This document shows, in pieces, positions 1 to 5,589 of a DNA stretch of 5,589 bases; within the stretch, counting starts at the first letter, position 1, and every line of letters begins with the position of its first letter. The notes under the pieces were generated by a model. The model searched no databases. It saw only the letters and a list, made by a program, of their open reading frames with translations, and was not told the origin of the DNA. The stretch lies in the NCBI GenBank assembly GCA_021811865.1, contig JAKAQB010000142.1, positions 1 through 5,589 on the forward strand, written 5' to 3'. The position numbers were made by a program, and so were the translations under genes. Origin of the DNA: Actinomycetes bacterium (GTDB lineage: Bacteria > Actinomycetota > Acidimicrobiia > Acidimicrobiales > Palsa-688).

Positions 1-1111
1 GTGCGAACGCGGTCCCGTAGAAGGCGAAAAAGCGGCTGCAGGTGTCGATCGCACCCCCCCAGGCATGGGTGAAGCCGATGCCATCGAGGACCGGGAAGGT
101 CTCGACGAGATGGTCCGCCAGCTTGTCGAAGGTGGCCGGCCGGCGGTCGAGCTCGTCGCGGAGCCCGTTGGCGTAGTGGTAGACGGCGTCGTAGCCGCCG
201 AAGAGGATCCGGTCGTCCGCCGTGAGCCGGTAGTAGTGGAACTGGTTGCCCGAGTCCGAGAGCCCTTGGCGGCCCCTCCAGCCGATGGCGTCCTTCTGGT
301 CCGCGGAGAGCGGTTCGGTGACAAGGACGTAGTCGTACACCGGAAGGATGTAGGGCCGGACTCTTCGCACGAGCGGCCGGAAGGCGTTCGTCGCCAGCAC
401 GGCCTTGTCCGCCTGGATCGCGCCATGAGGGGTCTCGAGCCGCAAACCCGATCCCGAGCGGGAGACCGACACGACCTTCGTCTGCTCGAACAGACGGACG
501 CCGCGGCGCTCACATGCCTCGGCGAGCCCCCAGGCGAGCCGTGCCGGGTTGACGAGCGCGGTGTGCCCCTTTGCGAGAAGGCCCGCAAGATACGTCGGCG
601 AGCGGACGAGGCCGGCGAGGGCGTCGGCGTCGAGCAGCTCCACCTCGTGGCCGTAGCGCCGGCTCAGCCCGGCGATCTCCTCGAGCTCGGCGATCTGCCA
701 CTCCGCCGTCGCCACCGAGATCGTGCCGTTCCGCTCGAGCTGGCAGTCGATCCCCTCCTTCTCCACGGTCTCCGCGATCTCCTGCAGGTTCTCGAGCCCG
801 AGGGCCTCGAGGCGGGGGAGCTCGCCGGGAAAGCGGGCGGCACCGTTGGCGATCCCGTGGGTGAGGCTCGCCTCGAGGAAGCCCCCGTTGCGACCGCTCG
901 CCGCCCATCCGGCCGACCGCTGCTCGACGATCACGATCTCCCTGCCGGGGAAGCGCTCGGCGGCGAGCAGGGCCGACCACAGCCCGGTGAAGCCCGCCCC
1001 CACGACGGCAAGATCGCAGCGTACGTCCTTCAGCAGCGGAGGACGGGCGGCGGGTGCCTTCGGGTCGTCGAGCCAGTAGGAGCGGTACGTCGTGTCCGCG
1101 AAGACGCTCAC
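1..1111 (-). CDS. FAD-dependent oxidoreductase, DAO type (C-terminus beyond left edge)
   Basis: The gene reads leftward from GTG at 1111 for 370 open codons and runs off the left edge. It is a flavin amine or amino-acid oxidase/dehydrogenase of the DAO (DadA / gamma-glutamylputrescine oxidoreductase PuuB) superfamily. The sequence shows a Rossmann dinucleotide fold near residues 33-64 (GAGFTG at 38-43, acidic E63 ending the second strand), the characteristic ASGRNGG stretch at 71-77, NPARL at 188-192, ATNAF at 240-244 and HAWGG at 349-353 near the C-terminal FAD contact. Family members are usually 420-480 residues, so roughly 60-100 are missing. The GTG start is chosen because GGGAGG lies 8 bases upstream and homologues commonly start with a similar short lead (YRSYWLDDP-like) before the fold. 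The frame stays open upstream, with an in-frame ATG at 1273, but that extension is low-complexity. The substrate cannot be read from the sequence; amines such as gamma-glutamylputrescine or D-amino acids are family possibilities. Confidence 0.9.
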   Translation of the reverse strand, partial: MSVFADTTYRSYWLDDPKAPAARPPLLKDVRCDLAVVGAGFTGLWSALLAAERFPGREIVIVEQRSAGWAASGRNGGFLEASLTHGIANGAARFPGELPRLEALGLENLQEIAETVEKEGIDCQLERNGTISVATAEWQIAELEEIAGLSRRYGHEVELLDADALAGLVRSPTYLAGLLAKGHTALVNPARLAWGLAEACERRGVRLFEQTKVVSVSRSGSGLRLETPHGAIQADKAVLATNAFRPLVRRVRPYILPVYDYVLVTEPLSADQKDAIGWRGRQGLSDSGNQFHYYRLTADDRILFGGYDAVYHYANGLRDELDRRPATFDKLADHLVETFPVLDGIGFTHAWGGAIDTCSRFFAFYGTAFA

Positions 1112-1119
1112 CCCGGGAG

Positions 1120-1125
1120 CCTCCC
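1120..1125 (-). promoter_or_regulatory. Shine-Dalgarno of the FAD oxidoreductase
   Basis: On the minus strand this reads GGGAGG, with 8 bases to the GTG at 1111. It decides the start over the in-frame upstream ATG at 1273, which would put this site inside the coding region. Confidence 0.65.
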
Positions 1126-1186
1126 ACGCACCCGGTCCGGTGGCGAGTCCGACCCCCCGCGCTCGGTCGAAGGGCTCTGGCGAGGT

Positions 1187-1206
1187 GGGCTGGGCACCGC
1201 CAGCCC
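1187..1206. repeat. Perfect inverted repeat, 7-bp stem and 6-base loop
   Basis: GGGCTGG at 1187-1193 and its exact complement CCAGCCC at 1200-1206 flank a 6-base loop. It lies about 75 bases upstream of the oxidoreductase start, so it would form in that gene's leader or act as an operator dyad. There is no adjacent T-run to mark it as a classical terminator. Short GC-rich stems are expected by chance in DNA this rich, so a role is only possible. Confidence 0.35.
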
Positions 1207-1271
1207 TTCTCGAGCGGGGCGGGGAAGAGGAGCCATGACGAGCGCACGAGCACAGCAGCACGGCGAGCCTC

Positions 1272-1658
1272 ATGGGCTTCTGCTCGCCCCGCCCGCACCG
1301 GCTCTTCGCCGTCTTCGATAGGTCGCCCAAGCGGCTTGCGGCGGGTGCGCGCCGAGCAGCTCCGCCCGAGCCGAGGTCCGGGTTCTCGCCGGCGAGGACG
1401 GCGTGTCAGCGCCTGACGCGGCAGGCACCCGCCACGGCATGCGGGGCCGTGTGGTGAGGCATCTCCAGATGGCGACGGTGAACGACGTCCAAATGCCTCG
1501 AGATCCTCGGGGCCGACCTCGCGGCGGGTCACGTGGTGCTCGCCATCCCGGTCGCCGACCAGCCTCGGGCGGACGAGCTCGCCCACCCCCTGCAAGAGCG
1601 GGCGGCCTCCTCCATGGCCCACCGGGCACACCGGGACCTCGTGCCGGTCGTGGCCTGA
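1272..1658 (+). pseudogene. Frame-broken small gene, possible general-stress-like hypothetical protein
   Basis: No single frame is open, but protein-like sequence continues across two frames. The start region (ATG 1272) reads MGFCSPRPHRLFAVFD followed by RSPKRLAAG. From about 1365 to 1490 the sense lies in another frame, with RAEVRVLAGEDG and then GTRHGMRGRVVRHLQ. From about 1490 to the TGA at 1656-1658 it returns to the first frame, with LEILGADLAAGHVVLAIPV, then ADELAHPLQERAA and MAHRAHRDLVPVVA. Joined, this gives roughly 128 residues resembling, from memory, short actinobacterial proteins with an AVFD-like N-terminus, a GEEG/RHG middle and an AGHVVLAV-like C-terminal segment, related to YflT-like stress proteins. 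Two compensating single-base shifts, near 1350-1370 and 1485-1500, would explain it. In-frame TGA codons at 1455 and 1479 close the outer frame in between. It could be a decayed gene, two sequencing errors, or chance. The exact function of the family is unknown to me. Confidence 0.5.
1402..1420. repeat. Short dyad, 8-base arms with 3-base centre
   Basis: CGTGTCAG, then CGC, then CTGACGCG forms an inverted repeat with seven Watson-Crick pairs and one G-T mismatch. It lies in the divergent spacer between two metabolic genes, where an operator would be plausible. It also falls inside the presumed small gene remnant, so it may only be former coding sequence. I cannot assign it to a regulator family. 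Confidence 0.25.
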
Positions 1659-1685
1659 AGCCACCCTCGCGGCACCGCCGGTTCC

Positions 1686-1691
1686 TAGGAT
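1686..1691 (+). promoter_or_regulatory. -10 box (TAGGAT) for the GGT-family gene, probably leaderless
   Basis: TAGGAT fits the actinobacterial TANNNT -10 consensus. It ends 6 bases before the GTG at 1698, so transcription starting at the usual distance would begin at or next to the start codon and give a leaderless message. AGGA within the same bases (1687-1690) is also spaced like a Shine-Dalgarno, so the two readings compete. I see no good -35 element around 1661-1668. Confidence 0.5.
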
Positions 1692-1697
1692 GCGGCC

Positions 1698-3434
1698 GTG
1701 GCTGGCCGCTTCACCACCCGACCCGAGCTTGCCGGCACCTTCGGGATGGTCGCGGCCACGCACTGGCTGGCGGCCGCGGCCGGTATGCACATGCTCGAGT
1801 GCGGCGGCACCGCGTTCGACGCTGCGGCGGCAGCCGGCTTCGTCCTCGAGGTGGTCGAGCCCCACCAGAACGGACTCGGCGGCGAGGTGCCGATCCTGGT
1901 GTACTCGGCCGACGACGACGCCGTCTTCGTCGTGAACGGCCAGGGCGTCGCTCCGGCGGCCGCCACCCGCGAGGCCTTCACCGAGCTCGGTCTCGACCTC
2001 GTGCCCGGCTCCGGCCTGCTGGCGGCCTGCGTCCCGGGAGCCTTCGCCGGCTGGATCCTGCTGCTCGAGCGCTTCGGGAGGCTGCCGCTTCGCGAGGTGC
2101 TCTCCCCTGCCATCGGCTACGCCCGCGACGGCTTTCCCGCCCTCCCGCGCCTCGCCGACGAGCTGCGGGCGGTCGAGCCGACCTTCCGCCGGGACTGGCC
2201 AAGCTCGGCGGAGCTCTGGCTGACCGACGGCATCCCCGCCCCCGGGGCGCGGATGCGTAACCCGGCTCTCGCCCGCACCCTGGCGCGGCTGCTCGGAGAG
2301 GCGGAGTCCGCAGGGCCGCGCCGGCCTGCCCAGCTCGAGGCGGCCCGCCGCGCCTTCTACGAGGGCTTCGTGGCCGATGCCATCGTGAGCTTCGCCCGCC
2401 GCCCCTCGCCCTCCCCGGCCGGCACCCATCCCGGACTGCTCTCGGCCGACGACCTCGCCGGCTTTCGAGCCGCGCTCGAGACGCCGGCCCACCTCGCCTA
2501 CCGGGACTTCGAGGTCTTCAAGACCGGGCCGTGGGGCCAGGGCCCGGTCATGCTGCAGCAGCTCGCCCTCCTCTCCGGCTTCGACCTCGCCGCTCTCGGC
2601 GAAGGCAGTCCCGAGCTCGTCCACGTCGTCGCCGAGTGCGCCAAGCTCGCCTTCGCCGACCGGGAGGCCTTCTACGGGGACCCCCGTCTCGTCGAGGTGC
2701 CCCTCGGGGACCTGCTCTCCAAGGCCTACAACGACGAACGGCGGCGCCTCGTCGGCGACCAGGCGAGCCACGAGCTCCGCCCCGGGACACCCGGAGGGCG
2801 CGCCCCCCGGCTCCCCTCCGCCGCGACGGGCGTCGGCGCGGCGGGCCCGGCCCACGACACCTGCCACCTCGACGTGGCCGACCGCTTCGGCAACCTCGTC
2901 TCGGCGACGCCGAGCGGCGGCTGGCTCCAGAGCTCACCGGCCGTTCCGGGCCTCGGCTTCTGCCTCAGCACGAGGGCCCAGATGTTCTGGCTGGAGGACG
3001 GCCTCGCCTCGAGCCTCCGCCCGGGCTCGCGCCCGCGCACGACGCTCAGCCCCTCGCTCGCCTTCCGTGACGGCCGGCCGTACATGGCCTTCGGGACCCC
3101 TGGAGGCGACCAGCAGGACCAGTGGCCGCTCCGGGTCTTCCTCTACCACGCCGAGCTCGGGCTCCCGCTCCAGCAGGCCATCGACACCGCCAGCTGGCAC
3201 ATCGAGCACGCGCCGTCGTCGTTCCATCCCCGCCGTGCCCGCCCCGGCGAGCTCGAGATCGAGACCTCCTTCCCCGAGGCGACCCTGGAGGCGCTCGGGC
3301 GCCGCGGCCACCGCCTCGTCGCCGTGGCACCGTGGAGCCTCGGCAGGGTGACGGCGGTCTGCCGGCAGGGCGACGGCACGCTCCAGGCCGCGGCCGACGC
3401 CCGCTCGGGCCAGGCCTATGCCGTCGGGCGCTAG
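1698..3434 (+). CDS. Gamma-glutamyltransferase-family Ntn hydrolase, non-canonical substrate pocket
   Basis: This is a complete 578-residue protein of the gamma-glutamyltranspeptidase family, an N-terminal-nucleophile hydrolase made as one chain and cut into large and small subunits. The expected new N-terminal nucleophile is T388 in HDTCHLDV (386-393), preceded by a Pro/Gly/Ala-rich linker (about 353-385). ATPSGG (403-408), TTLSPS (448-453) and GTPGGDQQ (466-473) match the small-subunit core. CGGTAFDAAAA (35-45), NGLGGE (58-63) and VAPAAAT (84-90) match the large subunit. Compared from memory with E. coli GGT, R114, N411 and D433, which hold the gamma-glutamyl carboxylate and amino group, align with Q82, G408 and W431. 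Glutathione is therefore unlikely to be the natural substrate, and a different amide or acyl donor is inferred. No signal peptide is visible, so the protein should be cytoplasmic, unlike periplasmic classical GGT. The start is supported by the -10 box and by the family-like N-terminus. It is divergent from the FAD oxidoreductase. Confidence 0.9.
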   Translation: MAGRFTTRPELAGTFGMVAATHWLAAAAGMHMLECGGTAFDAAAAAGFVLEVVEPHQNGLGGEVPILVYSADDDAVFVVNGQGVAPAAATREAFTELGLDLVPGSGLLAACVPGAFAGWILLLERFGRLPLREVLSPAIGYARDGFPALPRLADELRAVEPTFRRDWPSSAELWLTDGIPAPGARMRNPALARTLARLLGEAESAGPRRPAQLEAARRAFYEGFVADAIVSFARRPSPSPAGTHPGLLSADDLAGFRAALETPAHLAYRDFEVFKTGPWGQGPVMLQQLALLSGFDLAALGEGSPELVHVVAECAKLAFADREAFYGDPRLVEVPLGDLLSKAYNDERRRLVGDQASHELRPGTPGGRAPRLPSAATGVGAAGPAHDTCHLDVADRFGNLVSATPSGGWLQSSPAVPGLGFCLSTRAQMFWLEDGLASSLRPGSRPRTTLSPSLAFRDGRPYMAFGTPGGDQQDQWPLRVFLYHAELGLPLQQAIDTASWHIEHAPSSFHPRRARPGELEIETSFPEATLEALGRRGHRLVAVAPWSLGRVTAVCRQGDGTLQAAADARSGQAYAVGR

Positions 3435-3483
3435 AACCCCCGGCGTTTCGGGCGTGTCCGGGACCCGAGCCGGAGCCGGTACC

Positions 3484-3503
3484 GACCGCCGACCGAGGCG
3501 GTC
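3484..3503. terminator. Stem-loop after the GGT-family gene, possible terminator or operator
   Basis: GACCGCC (3484-3490), a 6-base loop, and GGCGGTC (3497-3503) form a perfect 7-bp stem 49 bases after the stop codon. No T-run follows, so an intrinsic terminator is only possible. It ends 24 bases before the next gene's -10 box, about at the upstream edge of the polymerase site, so an operator role is an equal alternative. Confidence 0.35.
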
Positions 3504-3527
3504 CCGCCCGGCGCAGCCCGCGGACGG

Positions 3528-3533
3528 TAATCT
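3528..3533 (+). promoter_or_regulatory. -10 box (TAATCT) for the membrane protein, leaderless start
   Basis: TAATCT fits TANNNT and ends 7 bases before the GTG at 3541, placing the expected first transcribed base on the start codon. No purine-rich Shine-Dalgarno lies in the 20 bases before the GTG, which supports a leaderless message. No clear -35 is seen. This box also argues against the longer in-frame start at 3418, which would put promoter and hairpin inside the gene. Confidence 0.6.
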
Positions 3534-3540
3534 CGCCCCG

Positions 3541-5214
3541 GTGTCACAGGCCGTCGTCGAGCCCCGCGTGGCGGTCCGCGTCCACGCGGCACCCCGGCGG
3601 CGAGAGCGCCGGGGTGACTGGAGTCGGCTCTCGGGGGTGGCCGTACTGGTGGCGCTCTTCTGCGGGGTGACGATGGTGCTCTACCTCGCCTCTCTGCACG
3701 CCAACGCGGCCAGCTCGGACGGGGCGACGGTCGCGCTCGAGGGTGCCAGCCTCACCCACAATCCCATCCTGCACGACTGGCAGCTCTCTCTCGACTCGTT
3801 CTGGAGCGTCGACGTCCCCTTCTACACCCTCGGGTACCTCCTGATCGGGCTCCGGCCGGTGCTCATGTACCTGATTCCGGCGGTCATCGCCGCCTGCGCC
3901 GTGGTTGCCGGCGCCCTGGCGGCGCGCGAGGGCCGCAGGGGCATGGCAGGCCTCGTCGGCGCCGGCACGGTCGTGGCGATCCTGGCGCTGCCGAGCCATG
4001 CGCTCGCCCTGTACTACCTGAAGGGCCCCTACCACGTCGGCACGGCGCTGTTCGCCCTCGTCGCCTTCATCTGCCTACGCCGGGCACGCCTCGGAGCCGC
4101 CTGGGTCGTGGCAGTCCTCCTGCTCGCCGCCGGGATGCTCGGCGACCTGATGGAGGTGGCCTACGGCGTCGTCCCGGTCCTGCTCGCCGGCTTCGTCTCC
4201 ATGGTCCGCGAGCGTCGGCTCCGCAACGGGGGGGTGGTCTCGGCGGCGGCTCTCGCCTCGGTGGTGCTCGCCCTCGCCGTCCACCTGCTGCTGAAGGGAC
4301 TCTCCGGTTTCTCGATCGCCCCCGCCAACCCGAGTGCGAAGGGACACCAGATCGCCCTGAACCTCCACCGAGTCTTCGGCCTCGCCGCCCGCCTCGTAGG
4401 TCCGCTCAGCTCGCTCTACGGCGCCGGCGGGGTGCCGACTGGCCTGCAGGACGTCCGGGCCGTGACGGCCGCGGTGCTCGTGCTCGGCTTCGTCGCAGGC
4501 CTCGTCGGCCTGTTCGTCGGTCTCGTGCGGGGAGCCCGCTCGGTCGGCGGCTCGGCATCGCCGCAGCCGTGGCGGCTCGACGACATGCTGCTCATCGCCA
4601 CGGTCGGGCCGGCCGTCACCTTCGTCATCCTCGCCCTCAACGCCAGCACGGCGTGGGGGCGCTACCTCACCGCCTCGTTCATCTTCGCCGCCGTCCTCGC
4701 TGGACGATTCGCAGGCCGTCTCTACGACTGGCTCCGACCCCGACTGGCCAGAGCCGCCCTCGGGGTCGTCGGCCTCGCCGTCGCCGCCTGCATGGCCGCC
4801 GGGGTCGGCTACACCCTCCAGTGGAAGGTGCCAGCCCAGCCGGCCGCCGTCCTCGCCCACTGGCTCGTCGCCCACCACTTCAAGGTGGGCCTCGCCGACT
4901 ACTGGAGCTCGAACATCACGACCGTGGAAGCAGACGGAAAGGTGCTCGTCCGTCCGGTGCACACCGACTACGGCGTCCTGGCAGAGATGGAACGCCAGGT
5001 CAACCGTGACTGGTACCGGGGTGTCCGCTTCCAGTTCTTCGCCTTCGACGTCGGCCGGCCCTGGTCGAGCTCCTATTACAGCTCCGCCCTCGCCACCTGG
5101 GGAGTCCCGAGCCACGAGTACCGGGTCGGCGGGTACGAGGTGCTGACCTGGCCGAGAGAGATCACGACCCACCCGCCCCATCGGTTCGGGCCGGTGCACC
5201 CGGCCACGGGGTAG
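3541..5214 (+). CDS. Polytopic membrane protein, GT-C glycosyltransferase-like architecture, function unknown
   Basis: From GTG at 3541 the protein is 557 residues. A basic cytoplasmic N-terminus (Arg-rich, 9-29) leads into a first membrane span at about 31-52. An extracytoplasmic loop follows with SSDGATVALEGASL (58-71) and DSFWSVDVPF (85-94). Further hydrophobic spans are at about 107-128, 136-151, 166-180, 186-204, 207-221, 232-251, 308-329, 350-366, 376-390 and 405-424. A soluble C-terminal domain of about 130 residues (425-557), rich in aromatics, ends the protein. An inside N-terminus, acidic residues (D60, E67) just after the first span, many spans and a C-terminal outer domain are what GT-C enzymes using polyprenyl-phosphate sugars look like. 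I see no specific family signature, so a transferase role is inference; a transporter or structural protein is possible. An in-frame ATG at 3418 would overlap the preceding gene by 17 bases and add 41 low-complexity residues, so it is rejected. The gene appears to be transcribed from its own promoter. Confidence 0.8.
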   Translation: MSQAVVEPRVAVRVHAAPRRRERRGDWSRLSGVAVLVALFCGVTMVLYLASLHANAASSDGATVALEGASLTHNPILHDWQLSLDSFWSVDVPFYTLGYLLIGLRPVLMYLIPAVIAACAVVAGALAAREGRRGMAGLVGAGTVVAILALPSHALALYYLKGPYHVGTALFALVAFICLRRARLGAAWVVAVLLLAAGMLGDLMEVAYGVVPVLLAGFVSMVRERRLRNGGVVSAAALASVVLALAVHLLLKGLSGFSIAPANPSAKGHQIALNLHRVFGLAARLVGPLSSLYGAGGVPTGLQDVRAVTAAVLVLGFVAGLVGLFVGLVRGARSVGGSASPQPWRLDDMLLIATVGPAVTFVILALNASTAWGRYLTASFIFAAVLAGRFAGRLYDWLRPRLARAALGVVGLAVAACMAAGVGYTLQWKVPAQPAAVLAHWLVAHHFKVGLADYWSSNITTVEADGKVLVRPVHTDYGVLAEMERQVNRDWYRGVRFQFFAFDVGRPWSSSYYSSALATWGVPSHEYRVGGYEVLTWPREITTHPPHRFGPVHPATG

Positions 5215-5277
5215 GCGTCGAGGGCGAGACGACACGACAGGCCGGGCTGCTCGGGCGACCAGACGGCGAGGGGAGTT
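5215..5277. other. Convergent intergenic gap
   Basis: These 63 bases separate the ends of two converging genes. I looked for a bidirectional terminator and found no stem of more than a few pairs and no T-run. Confidence 0.5.
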
Positions 5278-5589
5278 TCACTCACCGGGTCCGCCATGGC
5301 TTGCTGCAGCCACGGCGGCCCGGGCGTCCCCCTCGGCCCCGGCCACGACGCCGAGGCCCATGGTCGCGAGCATCCTGCTCATGGCCTCCCCCATGTGGTG
5401 GACGACCACGACGTCGACCCGGTTCTGGCGGAGCACGCGCACCACTCTCGCGTGATGGGCGGCCTCGCTCCCCTCGTCGTGAAGTGCGTCCCAGCCGACG
5501 TCGAGCTCGCGCCACTCGCGGATCTCGCCGTCCTCCACGGTGGCGACGGCAACGCGCCCGGCGCGTCCCCACCGGGGGTCCACGGCGCC
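5278..5589 (-). CDS. NifX/NifB-type dinitrogenase iron-molybdenum cofactor family protein (N-terminus beyond right edge)
   Basis: Reading leftward from the right edge, 103 residues end at TGA (5280-5278). They match the small NifX/NafY-like fold (Nitro_FeMo-Co family, PF02579). VDPRWGRAGRVAVATVEDGE fits the canonical start of the fold, where a conserved DPRWGRA or SPHFGRA segment precedes a strand and a D-G turn. The helix HHARVVRVLRQNRVD and the VVVVHHMGEAMSRML and GDARAAVAAA segments follow in the expected order. The GTG at 5583 was not taken as the start, because in this family a strand such as MRVAIP precedes this point, so a few to about 20 residues are missing. Members bind or carry Fe-S or Fe-Mo clusters in nitrogen fixers, but many stand-alone homologues in non-fixers have unknown roles. 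Nothing else here suggests nitrogen fixation. Histidines at 37, 45-46 and 64-65 of the visible part could bind metal. Confidence 0.85.
   Translation of the reverse strand, partial: GAVDPRWGRAGRVAVATVEDGEIREWRELDVGWDALHDEGSEAAHHARVVRVLRQNRVDVVVVHHMGEAMSRMLATMGLGVVAGAEGDARAAVAAASHGGPGE

Larger units (their letters stand above)
1112..1271. other. Upstream spacer of the FAD oxidoreductase
   Basis: This stretch between the oxidoreductase start and the probable small gene remnant contains the oxidoreductase ribosome site, a hairpin at 1187-1206, and a plus-strand purine-rich tract (GGGGAAGAGGAG, 1221-1232) directly before an ATG at 1235. That ATG opens only 28 codons before a TAG at 1319-1321. I see no convincing TANNNT or TTGAC promoter boxes for the oxidoreductase here, so its promoter remains unplaced. 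Confidence 0.5.

Noticed and set aside
1112..1273. In-frame N-terminal extension of the oxidoreductase from ATG 1273, starting MRLAVLLCSC like a lipoprotein signal
   Set aside because: The hydrophobic stretch is too short, no lipobox is followed by a sensible mature protein, and DAO enzymes of this type begin near the GTG at 1111, which has its own ribosome site.
65..1321. Plus-strand open frame of 418 codons
   Set aside because: It is antisense to the FAD oxidoreductase, which has clear family motifs, and its own translation shows none.
1690..1935. ATG 1690 as an alternative start overlapping the GGT-family start
   Set aside because: It is in a different frame, gives an 81-codon translation without family features, and lies on the -10 box.
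510..2867. Minus-strand open frame of 785 codons
   Set aside because: It is longer than any real gene here but lies antisense to the GGT-family gene and overlaps the oxidoreductase in another frame. Its translation is Gly/Arg/Ala-rich with no domain. Such shadows arise from the strong GC bias at third positions.
3418..3540. Longer start (ATG 3418) for the membrane protein
   Set aside because: It would overlap the preceding gene by 17 bases, add a Pro/Arg/Gly-rich extension unlike the rest, and include a -10 box and hairpin. The GTG at 3541 fits better.
4075..5235. Minus-strand open frame of 386 codons
   Set aside because: It is antisense to the membrane protein gene, very rich in Asp, Glu, Gly and Arg, with no recognisable domain.
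5581..5583. GTG at 5583 as the start of the NifX-like gene
   Set aside because: The open frame continues to the window edge and the conserved DPRWGRA segment normally follows an N-terminal strand, so this GTG is probably an internal valine.

Overview
The window is very GC-rich, strongly biased to G or C at third codon positions, uses GTG starts, and has TANNNT boxes placed 6-7 bases before two of those starts. This suggests a high-GC actinobacterium. An Acidimicrobiia-like lineage is possible but is only a guess. There are no tRNA or rRNA genes, insertion sequences, CRISPR arrays or phage genes, and it reads as ordinary chromosome.

Layout, left to right. (1) Bases 1-1111, minus strand: the first 370 codons of an FAD-dependent amine/amino-acid oxidoreductase of the DAO type, whose 3' end lies beyond the left edge. 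(2) Bases 1112-1697: a divergent spacer with a good Shine-Dalgarno for the oxidoreductase, a perfect 7-bp hairpin, a short dyad, and what looks like a broken small gene at about 1272-1658 whose family-like sequence is spread over two frames. (3) Bases 1698-3434, plus strand: a complete gamma-glutamyltransferase-family (Ntn hydrolase) protein. It keeps the processing threonine but lacks three residues that bind the gamma-glutamyl group in classical enzymes. (4) Bases 3435-3540: a spacer with a 7-bp stem-loop and a -10 box. (5) Bases 3541-5214, plus strand: a polytopic membrane protein of unknown function with GT-C glycosyltransferase-like architecture. (6) Bases 5215-5277: a short convergent gap. 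(7) Bases 5278-5589, minus strand: the C-terminal 103 residues of a NifX/NifB-type dinitrogenase iron-molybdenum cofactor family protein, whose start lies beyond the right edge.

How the genes relate. The oxidoreductase and the transferase-family protein are divergent neighbours, and both families can act on gamma-glutamyl or amine compounds, so a shared role in amine or peptide catabolism is possible. The altered substrate pocket argues against simple glutathione or gamma-glutamylputrescine chemistry. The membrane protein appears to have its own leaderless promoter and shows no functional link to its neighbours. The NifX-like gene is convergent and belongs to another unit. I see no obvious new multi-gene system. 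The best leads are the non-canonical GGT-like enzyme, the frame-broken small gene, the unassigned membrane protein, and the paired leaderless start signals.
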